This document shows positions 32,971 through 42,799 of a DNA stretch of 64,000 nucleotides, in pieces. Every line of letters starts with the position of its first letter. The stretch's first letter is position 1. The translations under genes and the position numbers were made by a program. The notes under the pieces were generated by a model. The model was not told the DNA's origin. It worked only from the letters and a program-made list of their open reading frames with translations, and searched no databases. The stretch is from Citrobacter werkmanii NBRC 105721 (GTDB taxonomy: Bacteria > Pseudomonadota > Gammaproteobacteria > Enterobacterales > Enterobacteriaceae): NCBI GenBank assembly GCA_000759755.1, contig BBMW01000015.1:186001-250000 (forward strand), written 5' to 3'.

Positions 32971-35010
32971 ATGCCATTTTTGCAACAAGACCCGCATCGT
33001 CTGGTCTGGCAGCAAAACGATCGCTATTTATGGATTGAACCCTGGGGCGAGAACAGCCTGCGCGTGCGTAGCGGCCGTCATCTGCCGGTTATGAGAAATG
33101 AAGACTGGGCGCTAACGGAGCCGGTGGCGGAGAGCGCCTGCCATATCGTCTACGACCAAAAGCAGGCCACGCTGACTAACGGCAAGATTATCGCTATCGT
33201 CAATCAAAAGGGCCAAATCAGCTTTTACCGCCATCCCCATAAATGTTTACTACAGGAGTTCTGGCGTCTGCGGGGAGAAATCGGCGAGGACGAATCTTCA
33301 CACGGCCAGTACGTCAGCGCACTTAACCTTGAGGGGCGCGAATTTCGCCCTATTCAGGGTGGAAAATATGCGATTAAAGCCCGTTTCGAAGCCGCCGAAG
33401 ACGAAAAAATTTATGGCATGGGCCAGTATCAGCAAGCCAATCTGGATCTCAAAGGGTGCGTGCTTGAGCTGGCACAGCGTAATTCCCAGGCCTCAGTACC
33501 GTTCATGCTCTCCAGTCTGGGCTACGGTTTTTTATGGAACAACCCGGCCGTAGGCCGCGTAACCTTCGCCCACAACCTTACCGAATGGGAAGCTCAGGTC
33601 AGCGAACAACTGGACTACTGGATCACCGCAGGTGATACGCCAGCGGAAATCAGCCAGGCTTACGCGCTCGCAACCGGCACGCCGCCGATGATGCCGGATT
33701 ACGCCATGGGTTTCTGGCAGTGCAAACTCCGTTATCGTACCCAGGAAGAACTGCTGGCGGTCGCCCGCGAGTATAAACAGCGCAATCTGCCCATTTCGGT
33801 TATCGTTATCGACTTCTTCCACTGGCCGAATCAAGGTGACTGGATGTTCGACCCGCGCGACTGGCCCGATCCCGACGCCATGATCGCCGAACTGAAATCA
33901 CTGGGTATCGAGCTGATGGTGTCCGTCTGGCCAACGGTAGATAACCGCACCGAAAGCTATCGGGAGATGCGTGAAAACGGCTGGCTGGTGCAAACGGAGC
34001 GTGGCTTGCCGATCAATATGGATTTCCTCGGGAATACCACTTTCTTTGATGCCACCCATCCGGGCGCTCGCGACTATGTCTGGGGCAAAGCCAAGCGCAA
34101 TTATTACGATAAAGGCGTGAAGCTGTTCTGGTTAGATGAGGCCGAGCCTGAATTCAGCGTTTACGACTACGACAACTATCGCTACCACGCCGGTCCGGTA
34201 CTGGAAGTGGGCAATATCTACCCGCGGATGTATGCCAAAACCTTTTTTGACGGCATGAAAGCCGATGGCGAAGACAAGGTTATCAATCTGCTGCGCTGTG
34301 CCTGGGCGGGGAGTCAGAAATACGGCGCGCTGGTATGGTCAGGTGATATTCACTCCTCGTTTCGATCGCTGCGCAATCAGTTTGCCGCCGGACTCAATAT
34401 GGGGATTGCGGGTATCCCGTGGTGGACCACGGATATTGGCGGTTTTCATGGCGGCAATATTCACGATCCACGCTTTCATGAACTGTTGATCCGCTGGTTT
34501 CAGTGGGGCGTCTTTAGCCCGGTGATGCGCCTGCACGGCAATCGCGATCCGCAAATTTTGCCTGAACAACCGTATCGGGATGGCATTGCTCAATGCCCGA
34601 CTGGAGCACCGAATGAAGTCTGGAGCTATGGCGAAGACGTTTACGATCTATTAACGGGTTGCCTGGCCTTGCGTGAAAAGCTGAAACCCTACATCAAGGC
34701 GCTGATGGCAGAAACGCATGAGCGCAATGCGCCGGTGATGCGCACCCTGTTTTTTGAATTTCCTGAGCAGGCTAAAAGCTGGGAGATCGCCGACCAATAC
34801 TGTTTTGGTCCCGATCTGCTGATTGCACCGGTGATGCATGAAGGCATGCGCGAGCGTGATGTCTGGCTACCGGAAGGGGAAAAGTGGACAGATCTTGCGA
34901 CCGGGGAAAGCTATTCAGGAGGGCAGACGCTGCATTACGCTACGCCACTGAACAGAATTCCGGTATTTATTCGCGAAGGTGGGCAATACCGTAGCCTACT
35001 GAGGTTGTAG
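32971..35010 (+). CDS. GH31 alpha-glycosidase (alpha-xylosidase/alpha-glucosidase-like)
   Basis: 679 residues from the ATG at 32971, preferred to the one 15 bases earlier because GGGAG lies eight bases before it and the earlier ATG has no ribosome-binding site. Glycoside hydrolase family 31: the nucleophile is Asp389 in FWLDEAEPE and the acid/base is Asp459 in WSGDIHSSF; the DFFHWPNQGDWMFDPRDWPDP stretch (about 285-305) is typical of the YicI branch. No signal peptide, so cytoplasmic. Shorter than YicI (772), mainly in the C-terminal beta domains. Hydrolyses the sugar brought in by the adjacent GPH symporter; bond and substrate not provable from sequence. Confidence 0.9.
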   Translation: MPFLQQDPHRLVWQQNDRYLWIEPWGENSLRVRSGRHLPVMRNEDWALTEPVAESACHIVYDQKQATLTNGKIIAIVNQKGQISFYRHPHKCLLQEFWRLRGEIGEDESSHGQYVSALNLEGREFRPIQGGKYAIKARFEAAEDEKIYGMGQYQQANLDLKGCVLELAQRNSQASVPFMLSSLGYGFLWNNPAVGRVTFAHNLTEWEAQVSEQLDYWITAGDTPAEISQAYALATGTPPMMPDYAMGFWQCKLRYRTQEELLAVAREYKQRNLPISVIVIDFFHWPNQGDWMFDPRDWPDPDAMIAELKSLGIELMVSVWPTVDNRTESYREMRENGWLVQTERGLPINMDFLGNTTFFDATHPGARDYVWGKAKRNYYDKGVKLFWLDEAEPEFSVYDYDNYRYHAGPVLEVGNIYPRMYAKTFFDGMKADGEDKVINLLRCAWAGSQKYGALVWSGDIHSSFRSLRNQFAAGLNMGIAGIPWWTTDIGGFHGGNIHDPRFHELLIRWFQWGVFSPVMRLHGNRDPQILPEQPYRDGIAQCPTGAPNEVWSYGEDVYDLLTGCLALREKLKPYIKALMAETHERNAPVMRTLFFEFPEQAKSWEIADQYCFGPDLLIAPVMHEGMRERDVWLPEGEKWTDLATGESYSGGQTLHYATPLNRIPVFIREGGQYRSLLRL

Positions 35011-35015
35011 ATTGA

Positions 35016-35046
35016 TTCCGGCTGCGGTAATTGCCCGCAGCCGGAA
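35016..35046. terminator. bidirectional hairpin between the GH31 gene and nhaR
   Basis: TTCCGGCTGCGG (35016-35027) and CCGCAGCCGGAA (35035-35046) form a perfect twelve-base stem with a seven-base loop, six bases after the glycosidase stop and 18 bases past the nhaR stop. There is no long T-run on either side, so termination may be incomplete. Confidence 0.65.
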
Positions 35047-35064
35047 GTCTTACCGTGTTGATGT

Positions 35065-35958
35065 CTACTGCAGCTTAAATAACGCCGAGTAGTCCGCATT
35101 ACAAATACGCTGCACCGCCGGATGCTGGATCATCCTTTCCGCAAATATAGCGTGGTACTCCTCCATCACATTCTCCACGCGCCCAATCTCAACAATCGAA
35201 TCATCGGCATAGAAGTTGTTCGAATAGAGCGTCGGGGCAACGAATATAGCGTTATGCGTTGCACCAAAAGCTTTCATCAGCGCTGCGTCATCAAACTCGC
35301 CGAGGATTTCAACGTTCAAGCCTTGTGAGTTAATCCAGTTCAACAGCTTACGACCGAGCATCGAACGACGTCCAGGAATCAGTAATCGACGCTCTTCCAG
35401 GCAGGCCGGAAACGGCTTCTCAGGCAAAGGCTGGGTGCACCAAAAACTCACGCCGCATTCGCCTATGCGCACCGAGAACAACCCTTCCTGTTGCGTAGAA
35501 TCAATCGGACAGTCAGAGATAATCATATCCAGCTTATGCTGGCTGAGTTGATCCAGCAGCATCTCGTGCGTTGATTCAAAACAACGCAGATGGATTTGTT
35601 CATCTTCCACCACCGCGGCATCCAACACACGGCTGACCAGCTGTTTGGATAGTGCATCCGCCACACCGACATCAAACAACAAGTTAGACTCTTTGCGGTA
35701 GTTCACGATATCCAGCATTTCCTGGCTTAACGTGAACATTTTATCCGCATAACGAAAGACTAACTCGCCCAACTCGCTTGGCTCCAGCCCACGCCCCTTC
35801 CGCTTGAACAACTTTCCCTGTAAACGTTCTTCAAGCGCTTTGATCTGCCCGGTAATGGTCTGCGGTGTCAGATAAAGCGCTTCTGCTGCACCAACCACCG
35901 AACCTTCTTTATAAACATGCCAAAAGTAATACAGGTGGTTGTAATTTATATGAGACAT
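35065..35958 (-). CDS. nhaR: NhaR, LysR-type activator of nhaA
   Basis: 297 residues (E. coli 301). LysR-family regulator: N-terminal winged [45 protein letters not shown] (about 4-47), then the effector-binding domain. Activates nhaA in response to sodium and also affects osmC and pgaABCD in E. coli. The C-terminal four residues differ (YSALFKLQ). It lies 38 bases downstream of nhaA in the same direction, as in E. coli, and can be cotranscribed. Confidence 0.96.
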   Translation of the reverse strand: MSHINYNHLYYFWHVYKEGSVVGAAEALYLTPQTITGQIKALEERLQGKLFKRKGRGLEPSELGELVFRYADKMFTLSQEMLDIVNYRKESNLLFDVGVADALSKQLVSRVLDAAVVEDEQIHLRCFESTHEMLLDQLSQHKLDMIISDCPIDSTQQEGLFSVRIGECGVSFWCTQPLPEKPFPACLEERRLLIPGRRSMLGRKLLNWINSQGLNVEILGEFDDAALMKAFGATHNAIFVAPTLYSNNFYADDSIVEIGRVENVMEEYHAIFAERMIQHPAVQRICNADYSALFKLQ

Positions 35959-35996
35959 ACTCTCTCCCTGAAAATTGTCACGAAAGGGTTATCCTG

Positions 35997-37163
35997 TCAG
36001 GCGGATGCGTTTAACCGGGTGCGTAACCAGCAGTAACCAATTACCGCCGACAGCAAGGAGCCAATCAGGATCCCCAGTTTCGCCCAGTTAATCAGCTCAG
36101 GATCGACATTACCAAACGCCAGGCTGGCGATGAAAATTGACATCGTAAAGCCAATACCGCACAGAATCCCAACCGCCATGATCTGCTGGAAATTCGTTCC
36201 TTCAGGTAATTGCGCCAGCTTTAAGCGTAACGCCAGCCAGCAAAACAGGCTGATACCCAGGGGTTTACCAATCAACAGACCTGCAATAATCCCCAACGGT
36301 AATACGGAGGTCAGCCCATCAATGGTGACACCCTGCAGTGAGACACCCGCGTTAGCGAAGGCAAACAGCGGCAGGATCAGGTATGCCACCCACGGATGCA
36401 AAACATGCTCCAGACGCTTTGCCGGTGAACGTCCGTGTTTTTCCTTTAACGGAATGAAGAAACCGACGATCACGCCAGCCAGCGTCGCATGCACGCCGGA
36501 CTTCAGTACCGCAGTCCATAACACCACGCCCACCAGAATATAAATCCCGGTACGTCTCACGCCACATAGATTCAAGGCCGCCAGGACAAGAATGGCGCAC
36601 GCAGCAACGCCCAGCGACAGCAGCGAGAGATCGCTGGTGTAGAACAGCGCAATGATCACGATAGCGCCAAGATCATCGATAATCGCCAGCGCCATGAGGA
36701 AGATTTTCAGCGCCAACGGAACACGACTGCCCAACAGTGCCAGCACGCCTAATGCAAAAGCGATATCCGTTGCAGCCGGGATCGCCCACCCTTCACGAGT
36801 GATAGGGTCAGCATAGTTAAATGCCAGATACAGCAGCGCCGGGACAATCATCCCCCCGATAGCGGCAATGATCGGAAATGCAGCCTGACGCAGACTGGCC
36901 AGCGACCCCTGCATTAACTCGCGCTTTACCTCCAGACCAATCAACAGGAAGAACACCGCCATCAACGCGTCATTGATCCACAGCAGCATATTTTTGTTGA
37001 TCTCAAGCGCGCCAACCCGCAGTTGAACGGGCGTTTCCAGAAAGGCGTGGTACCATCCACTGGTGATCCCGATATTTGCCATCAACATAGCGACGACGGC
37101 TGCGATGATCAGGATGATGCCCCCCGAGGCGTCACTACTAAAAAAACGATGCAGATGTTTCAC
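35997..37163 (-). CDS. nhaA: NhaA, Na+/H+ antiporter
   Basis: 388 residues, the E. coli length. Inner-membrane electrogenic antiporter, 2 H+ in per Na+ out. Twelve helices. The essential aspartate pair Asp163-Asp164 is present in [14 protein letters not shown]; the interrupted helix IV motif [19 protein letters not shown] (around 130-150) is intact; Lys300 region GKPLGI is present. Controlled by NhaR, encoded downstream. The 209-base upstream gap carries its promoter and the dnaJ terminator. Confidence 0.98.
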   Translation of the reverse strand: MKHLHRFFSSDASGGIILIIAAVVAMLMANIGITSGWYHAFLETPVQLRVGALEINKNMLLWINDALMAVFFLLIGLEVKRELMQGSLASLRQAAFPIIAAIGGMIVPALLYLAFNYADPITREGWAIPAATDIAFALGVLALLGSRVPLALKIFLMALAIIDDLGAIVIIALFYTSDLSLLSLGVAACAILVLAALNLCGVRRTGIYILVGVVLWTAVLKSGVHATLAGVIVGFFIPLKEKHGRSPAKRLEHVLHPWVAYLILPLFAFANAGVSLQGVTIDGLTSVLPLGIIAGLLIGKPLGISLFCWLALRLKLAQLPEGTNFQQIMAVGILCGIGFTMSIFIASLAFGNVDPELINWAKLGILIGSLLSAVIGYCWLRTRLNASA

Positions 37164-37314
37164 TTTTATTCTCTCTATTAGGTGAATACTTCGTAAATAC
37201 TATCTTACACCCTCAAAAAGCTCGTTAAAATTAGATTATTTATGATGAATGATTCGGTTTTTACGATCCAATAAATTAAAGTCGACAAAGATTTTCCGAA
37301 CGGAAAACAGAAAT

Positions 37315-37348
37315 AAAAAAGCCTGAAACATTTCAGTCCCAGGCTTTT
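37315..37348 (-). terminator. intrinsic terminator of dnaKJ
   Basis: On the minus strand AAAAGCCTG pairs with CAGGCTTTT around a 14-base loop (arms 37316-37325 and 37340-37348), followed by TTTTTTA. It lies about 25 bases beyond the dnaJ stop. Confidence 0.85.
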
Positions 37349-37372
37349 AATCGAAGATTTCTGAGTCGAGAA

Positions 37373-38506
37373 TTAGCGCGTCAGATCGTCAAAGAATTTC
37401 TTCACACCGTCGAAGAAGCTTTTGGAACGCGGGCTGTTGTTTTCTCCGGTGGGACCGCCGAAACTTTCCTGCAGATCTTTCAGCAGTTGCTTCTGCTTGT
37501 CATTCAGACCAACCGGGGTTTCAACAACTACACGGCACAGCAGATCGCCCTGAGCGCCACCGCGAACCGACTTCACGCCTTTTCCGCGCATGCGGAACAG
37601 TTTGCCGGTCTGCGTTTCGCCCGGAATTTTTAACTTCACGCGACCGTCCAGCGTTGGGACTTCAATCTCGCCGCCCAGCGCTGCCATCGCAAAGTTAATC
37701 GGCACTTCACAGTACAGGTTGTTGCCTTCACGCTCAAAAATTGGGTGCTGTTTTACCTGCACCTGAACGTATAAATCGCCTGCTGGCGCGCCATGCTCAC
37801 CAGCTTCACCTTCGCCAGACAGACGAATACGATCGCCAGTGTCAACGCCTGCCGGGATTTTAACGGACAGCGTTTTGCTTTTCTCAACGCGACCATGACC
37901 GTGGCATTTATTGCACGGATCTTTAATCAGCGTACCGCGCCCCTGACAATGTGGACAGGTCTGCTGTACGGCAAAAAAGCCCTGGCGCATCTGCACCTGG
38001 CCGGAACCGTGACAGGTTGGACAGGTCTGCGGTTGAGTACCTGCCTTCGCACCGCTGCCATGGCAGACGTCACACTCTTCCAGCGTCGGAATACGGATCT
38101 CTTTGGTGACGCCACGCACGGCTTCTTCCAGAGTGAGATCCATGTTGTAACGTAAATCAGCACCACGTGAGGCGCGCTGACGACCACGACCGCCGCCAAA
38201 GATATCGCCAAACACGTCACCAAAGATATCGCTGAAGTCAGCCCCGCCGCCAAAACCGCCGCCGCCGCCCATACCGCCTTGCTCAAACGCGGCATGACCG
38301 TACTGATCGTAAGCCGCGCGTTTTTGCGCATCGGTCAGGATCTCGTAGGCTTCTTTGATCTCTTTGAACTTGGCTTCGGCCTCTTTATCACCCTGGTTAC
38401 GGTCCGGGTGATATTTCATGGCCAGGCGCTTGTAGGCCTTTTTGATTTCACGCTCTTCCGCTGATTTGGAAACGCCTAAAATCTCGTAATAGTCTTGCTT
38501 AGCCAT
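37373..38506 (-). CDS. dnaJ: DnaJ, Hsp40 co-chaperone
   Basis: 377 residues. Order of domains: J-domain at 1-70 with the HPD motif in [13 protein letters not shown], a Gly/Phe-rich stretch (about 76-105, [15 protein letters not shown]), four CxxCxGxG zinc-binding repeats (about 145-205, starting CDVCHGSG), and two C-terminal substrate-binding beta domains. It delivers unfolded clients to DnaK and stimulates its ATPase. It follows dnaK by 85 bases and is expressed from the sigma-32 promoter upstream of dnaK. Confidence 0.98.
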   Translation of the reverse strand: MAKQDYYEILGVSKSAEEREIKKAYKRLAMKYHPDRNQGDKEAEAKFKEIKEAYEILTDAQKRAAYDQYGHAAFEQGGMGGGGGFGGGADFSDIFGDVFGDIFGGGRGRQRASRGADLRYNMDLTLEEAVRGVTKEIRIPTLEECDVCHGSGAKAGTQPQTCPTCHGSGQVQMRQGFFAVQQTCPHCQGRGTLIKDPCNKCHGHGRVEKSKTLSVKIPAGVDTGDRIRLSGEGEAGEHGAPAGDLYVQVQVKQHPIFEREGNNLYCEVPINFAMAALGGEIEVPTLDGRVKLKIPGETQTGKLFRMRGKGVKSVRGGAQGDLLCRVVVETPVGLNDKQKQLLKDLQESFGGPTGENNSPRSKSFFDGVKKFFDDLTR

Positions 38507-38591
38507 CTCTTTTTATCTGCCCCTAACATGCGTGCACGGGCGGAGAGGAAACCTCTTCGCCCGTGCCAGTAATTACCCGTTCAAAGGGCGA

Positions 38592-40514
38592 TTATTTTTT
38601 GTCTTTCACTTCTTCAAACTCAGCGTCGACAACGTCGTCATCTTTCGCGTTGTTTGCAGAAGCATCAGCGCCTGCTGCACCAGCCTGCTGCTGTGCGTGC
38701 TGCTGCTGAGCGATTTCCATCAGTTTCTGGGAAACCTGTGCCAGCGCCTGCATTTTCGCTTCGATATCCGCTTTGTCTTCGCCTTTCAGAGAAGTTTCCA
38801 GCGCGGTCAGTGCAGACTCGATGGCAGTTTTGTCGTCAGCCGGCAGTTGGTCGCCTGCTTCTTCAACCTGCTTACGAGTGCTGTGCAGCAGATGGTCACC
38901 CTGGTTACGGGTCTGAACCAGCTCTTCAAACTTACGGTCAGATTCTGCGTTCGCTTCTGCTTCGCGAACCATTTTCTGGATTTCTTCTTCGTTCAGACCA
39001 GAAGAAGCCTTGATGGTGATCTTCTGCTCTTTACCGCTGTTTTTATCTTTCGCGGAAACGTGCAGGATACCGTCGGCATCGATGTCAAAAGTTACTTCGA
39101 TCTGCGGCATACCGCGCGGAGCCGGGCTGATACCATCCAGGTTAAACTGACCCAGATCTTTGTTATCGGCAGCACGTTTACGTTCACCCTGCAGCACGTG
39201 GATGGTTACCGCAGACTGGTTGTCTTCAGCGGTAGAGAACACCTGGCTGTGCTTGGTCGGTATAGTGGTGTTTTTCGCGATCAGTGGCGTCATCACGCCG
39301 CCCATGGTTTCGATACCCAGAGACAGCGGGGTAACGTCCAGCAGCAGCACGTCTTTCACATCACCAGTCAATACACCACCCTGAACGGCAGCACCGATTG
39401 CTACAGCTTCGTCCGGGTTAACGTCTTTACGCGGCTCTTTGCCGAAGAACTCAGCAACTTTCTTCTGGACCATCGGCATACGCGTCTGACCACCAACGAG
39501 AATAACGTCGTTGATATCAGAAACAGACAGGCCGGCGTCCTGCAGAGCAACTTTCAGCGGCTCGATAGAACGGTTAACCAGGTCTTCAACCAGGCTTTCC
39601 AGTTTCGCACGGGTCACTTTGATGTTCATGTGTTTCGGACCAGTCGCGTCTGCAGTGATGTACGGCAGGTTCACGTCGGTCTGCTGAGCGGAAGACAGCT
39701 CGATCTTCGCTTTCTCAGCGGCTTCTTTCAGACGCTGCATCGCCAGCGGGTCATTACGCAGGTCGATACCTTGATCTTTCTTAAACTCGTCAACCAGGTA
39801 GTTGATCATACGGCTGTCGAAGTCTTCACCACCCAGGTGGGTATCACCGTTGGTTGCCAGAACTTCGAAGGTTTTTTCGCCGTCAACTTCGTCGATTTCG
39901 ATAATAGAGATATCGAAAGTACCACCACCGAGGTCATACACCGCGATAGTACGGTTGCCGACTTCTTTATCCAGACCGTAAGCCAGCGCAGCTGCGGTTG
40001 GTTCGTTGATGATACGTTTTACTTCCAGACCTGCGATACGACCGGCGTCTTTGGTTGCCTGACGCTGAGCATCGTTAAAGTATGCAGGTACGGTGATAAC
40101 TGCTTCAGTTACCGGTTCACCCAGGTAATCTTCAGCCGTTTTCTTCATTTTTTTCAGCACTTCAGCAGAAATCTGCGGCGGTGCCATTTTCTGACCTTTT
40201 ACGTCAATCCATGCATCACCGTTGTCAGCACCGATGATTTTGTACGGCATGATCGCTTCATCACGCTGTACTTCTTCGTCCTGGAAGCGGCGGCCAATCA
40301 GGCGTTTAATCGCAAACAGGGTGTTTTGCGGGTTTGTCACTGCCTGACGTTTAGCCGGCTGACCAACCAGAGTTTCACCATCCTGGGTATAAGCAATGAT
40401 AGAAGGCGTGGTGCGATCGCCCTCGGCGTTCTCCAGCACACGTGCAGTAGTGCCATCCATAATCGCTACACAAGAGTTGGTAGTACCCAGGTCGATACCA
40501 ATAATTTTACCCAT
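38592..40514 (-). CDS. dnaK: DnaK, Hsp70 chaperone
   Basis: 640 residues (E. coli 638). Nucleotide-binding domain 1-~383 starting [16 protein letters not shown], with the phosphate-binding motif [15 protein letters not shown] and the autophosphorylated Thr in the [25 protein letters not shown] region; linker [16 protein letters not shown]; substrate-binding domain and helical lid to the end, terminating in the acidic [16 protein letters not shown]. The C-terminal disordered stretch is Gln/Ala-rich. Works with DnaJ and GrpE. Codon use is strongly biased, which creates a very long spurious open frame on the opposite strand. Confidence 0.99.
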   Translation of the reverse strand: MGKIIGIDLGTTNSCVAIMDGTTARVLENAEGDRTTPSIIAYTQDGETLVGQPAKRQAVTNPQNTLFAIKRLIGRRFQDEEVQRDEAIMPYKIIGADNGDAWIDVKGQKMAPPQISAEVLKKMKKTAEDYLGEPVTEAVITVPAYFNDAQRQATKDAGRIAGLEVKRIINEPTAAALAYGLDKEVGNRTIAVYDLGGGTFDISIIEIDEVDGEKTFEVLATNGDTHLGGEDFDSRMINYLVDEFKKDQGIDLRNDPLAMQRLKEAAEKAKIELSSAQQTDVNLPYITADATGPKHMNIKVTRAKLESLVEDLVNRSIEPLKVALQDAGLSVSDINDVILVGGQTRMPMVQKKVAEFFGKEPRKDVNPDEAVAIGAAVQGGVLTGDVKDVLLLDVTPLSLGIETMGGVMTPLIAKNTTIPTKHSQVFSTAEDNQSAVTIHVLQGERKRAADNKDLGQFNLDGISPAPRGMPQIEVTFDIDADGILHVSAKDKNSGKEQKITIKASSGLNEEEIQKMVREAEANAESDRKFEELVQTRNQGDHLLHSTRKQVEEAGDQLPADDKTAIESALTALETSLKGEDKADIEAKMQALAQVSQKLMEIAQQQHAQQQAGAAGADASANNAKDDDVVDAEFEEVKDKK

Positions 40515-40898
40515 CTAAACGTCTCCACTAAAAATTCGGTCATCATGTGGTTGTGAATCTGTAATAAGGGCGAAACGTGCGGTTTCAACTACCCTGAATC
40601 GTTTTTTTTCAGACTCACCACTGCGGTTGACTACTAAGTGGGGTCGTAACCCACTTCATCAAGGGGGGCATGAAAATTTTTTTTAGCGCAGAAGCAATAA
40701 ATTTGCCGAAAAAAGGCACAAAACTACAAAAAATGAATAATCGCCAATCAAAATTAATTCATAAAACCGATTAATACGGTGCTGTCATTCACACAAAAAT
40801 TGTAATAAAAAGAAAAGATTACGTGAATGAATCGTTTTTATGTCGGCGGTAAAATAGCGCGAAGCCACACACTTTTGCAGCCGTCAAAGAGAAATTCC
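40515..40898. promoter_or_regulatory. dnaK-yaaI divergent intergenic region
   Basis: 384 bases between divergent genes. It contains the heat-shock promoter of dnaK (separate entry) about 120-150 bases upstream of the dnaK start. The right half is AT-rich and should hold the yaaI promoter, but no convincing boxes were assigned. An open frame running into yaaI from 40827 is just an upstream extension without family support. Confidence 0.7.
40636..40663 (-). promoter_or_regulatory. sigma-32 (heat-shock) promoter of dnaKJ
   Basis: On the minus strand the -35 box CTTGATG (40657-40663) and the -10 box CCCCACTT (40636-40643) are 13 bases apart, matching the sigma-32 consensus CTTGAAA-N13..15-CCCCATnT and nearly identical to the E. 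coli dnaK P1 promoter (CTTGATG, CCCCATTT). Confidence 0.9.
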
Positions 40899-41303
40899 AT
40901 GAAATCCGTTTTAACCCTTTCCGCCAGCCTGCTTATGGGTCTGCTGCTGAGCAGCGCCGCGCACGCTAACGATCATAAAGTTCTGGGGATGATTGCTATG
41001 CCCCGCAATGCAACCAACGATCTCACGCTCAAAATTCCCGTTTGTCGGGTGGTGAAACGTATTCAACTCACCGCCGATCGAGGCGATATTAACCTTAACG
41101 GCGCATCCGTTTACTTCAAAGCTGCGCGCACCTCCAGCCAAAGCCTGAATGTCCCGTCTTCCATTAAAGAGGGACAAACCACCAATTGGATCAACATTAA
41201 TAGCGACAACGACAACAAACGCTGCGTATCCAAAATTACTTTTTCAGGCCAGTCGGTAAACTCCTCTGACATGGCGACGCTTAAAGTCATCGGCGACGAC
41301 TAA
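40899..41303 (+). CDS. yaaI: YaaI, small exported protein of unknown function (DUF2541)
   Basis: 134 residues when started at [17 protein letters not shown], the E. coli length; AGAG lies upstream of this ATG. A signal peptide is clear, with cleavage likely after AAHA (about residue 23), so the mature protein is periplasmic, about 111 residues. The mature part is strongly conserved ([31 protein letters not shown]) and has two cysteines that could form a disulfide. The function is not known. It lies 32 bases before yaaW. Confidence 0.93.
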   Translation: MKSVLTLSASLLMGLLLSSAAHANDHKVLGMIAMPRNATNDLTLKIPVCRVVKRIQLTADRGDINLNGASVYFKAARTSSQSLNVPSSIKEGQTTNWININSDNDNKRCVSKITFSGQSVNSSDMATLKVIGDD

Positions 41304-41335
41304 TTCCGCCCTTTTATTCAGAAGCCATAGAAAAC

Positions 41336-42049
41336 ATGAATGTCACGTATTTGCATGACGACGACCTCGACTTTCTGCAGCATTGCAGTGAGGAACAACT
41401 CGCCACGATTACTCGCCTGTTAACGCATAATGAAAAAGGGAAAGCCCGTCTGTCGAGCGTTCTGAGCCACAACGAATTATTTAAATCGATGGAAGGACAC
41501 CCGGAACAGCACCGCCGCAACTGGCAACTGATCGCCGGAGAACTTCAGCATTATGGTGGCGACAGCATTGCCAATAAACTTCGTGGCCATGGAAAGCTGT
41601 ATCGGGCGATTTTGCTGGATGTTTCGAAGCGCTTGAAGCTTAAAGCCGACAAAGCGATGTCCACGTACGAAATTGAACAATATTTGCTGGAACACTTTCT
41701 ACGGAATGCCTGGCAAAAAATGGATGCCGGGCATAAGCAGGAATTTCTGCAGGCGGTCGATGCAAAAGTCTCTGAACTGGAAGAGTTACTGCCGCTATTG
41801 ATGAAGGATCGCCATCTGGCGACTGGCATTTCTCACCTGCTCTCCAGCCAACTCACTCAGATCCTGCGTACCCATGCCGCAGTGAGCGTCATTGGGCATG
41901 GATTGCTACGCGGTGCTGGGCTTGGCGGCCCGGTCGGCGCGGCTTTAAACGGGGTTAAAGCGGTGAGCGGCAGCGCCTATCGCGTGACGATTCCGGCGGT
42001 GCTACAAATCGCCTGTCTGCGCAGAATGATCAACAGCGCACAAGCGTGA
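41336..42049 (+). CDS. yaaW: YaaW, conserved protein of unknown function (UPF0174/DUF3944)
   Basis: 237 residues, the length of E. coli YaaW. N-terminal short motif YLHDDDLDFLQHCSEEQLATITRLLTHN (about 4-31) is the DUF3944 region; the central part is helical; the C-terminal part has a glycine-rich hydrophobic segment [44 protein letters not shown] that could insert in a membrane. Related to the ubiquinol-cytochrome c chaperone-like UPF0174 group by annotation. Function unknown. Probably cotranscribed with yaaI. A hairpin follows its stop. Confidence 0.92.
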   Translation: MNVTYLHDDDLDFLQHCSEEQLATITRLLTHNEKGKARLSSVLSHNELFKSMEGHPEQHRRNWQLIAGELQHYGGDSIANKLRGHGKLYRAILLDVSKRLKLKADKAMSTYEIEQYLLEHFLRNAWQKMDAGHKQEFLQAVDAKVSELEELLPLLMKDRHLATGISHLLSSQLTQILRTHAAVSVIGHGLLRGAGLGGPVGAALNGVKAVSGSAYRVTIPAVLQIACLRRMINSAQA

Positions 42050-42060
42050 TGCCCATCACA

Positions 42061-42087
42061 GGGAAAATAATTCATTTTCCCTTCGTT
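42061..42087 (+). terminator. candidate terminator after yaaW
   Basis: GGGAAAAT (42061-42068), five-base loop, ATTTTCCC (42074-42081), then TTCGTT. Eight-base stem but an interrupted T-run. Confidence 0.55.
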
Positions 42088-42197
42088 AGATCATAGACAG
42101 TGCCCTCTCCCCTGATTATTATGCCGCGCCCCGAAGACAGTGATCGTTATTTGGGGAAACTATTTCACCATTCAATCAATGATGATTTTGAGGAATT

Positions 42198-42764
42198 ATG
42201 GGCAACACTAAGTTGGCTAATCCGGCACCGCTGGGCCTGATGGGCTTTGGCATGACCACCATTCTGCTTAACCTGCATAACGCGGGTTTCTTCGCCTTTG
42301 ACGTTATTATTCTGGCGATGGGCATTTTCTACGGCGGTATCGCGCAAATTTTTGCCGGGCTGCTGGAATATAAAAAAGGCAACACCTTCGGTTTAACCGC
42401 CTTTACCTCCTACGGCTCGTTCTGGCTGACGCTGGTTGCGATCCTGATCATGCCGAAAATGGGCCTGGCGGATGCAACCAACGGCCAGTTCCTGGGCGTA
42501 TACCTGGGTCTGTGGGGCGTGTTCACACTGTTCATGTTCTTCGGCACGCTGAAAGCTGCTCGTGCGCTACAGTTTGTCTTCCTGAGCCTGACGGTGCTGT
42601 TCGCACTGCTGGCCGTGGGCAACATTGCAGGTAACGAAGCGATCATCCACGTTGCTGGCTGGGTTGGCTTAGTGTGTGGCGCAAGCGCCATTTACCTGGC
42701 GATGGGCGAAGTGCTGAACGAACAGTTTGGCCGTACCATCCTGCCGATTGGTGAAACACACTAA
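42198..42764 (+). CDS. satP: SatP (YaaH), succinate-acetate/proton symporter
   Basis: 188 residues as in E. coli, AceTr family (Gpr1/Fun34/YaaH). Six membrane helices; the N-terminal signature [21 protein letters not shown] (residues 8-28) carries the family NPAPLGL motif. Imports acetate and succinate with protons. A GAGG site precedes the ATG. The 148-base gap before it separates it from yaaW. It ends at a C6/G6 hairpin shared with the convergent MFS gene. Confidence 0.97.
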   Translation: MGNTKLANPAPLGLMGFGMTTILLNLHNAGFFAFDVIILAMGIFYGGIAQIFAGLLEYKKGNTFGLTAFTSYGSFWLTLVAILIMPKMGLADATNGQFLGVYLGLWGVFTLFMFFGTLKAARALQFVFLSLTVLFALLAVGNIAGNEAIIHVAGWVGLVCGASAIYLAMGEVLNEQFGRTILPIGETH

Positions 42765-42772
42765 TCTGACGC

Positions 42773-42799
42773 TATCCCCCCGAACGGGGGGATATTCCT
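42773..42799. terminator. bidirectional terminator between satP and the MFS gene
   Basis: TATCCCCCC (42773-42781), loop GAAC, GGGGGGATA (42786-42794), then TTCCTT: a nine-base stem between convergent genes. Confidence 0.75.

Noticed and set aside
38532-40556. A 674-codon open frame on the plus strand opposite dnaK
   Set aside because: It is longer than dnaK itself but has no family resemblance. Strong codon bias in dnaK removes stop codons from the antisense frame, a well-known artefact.
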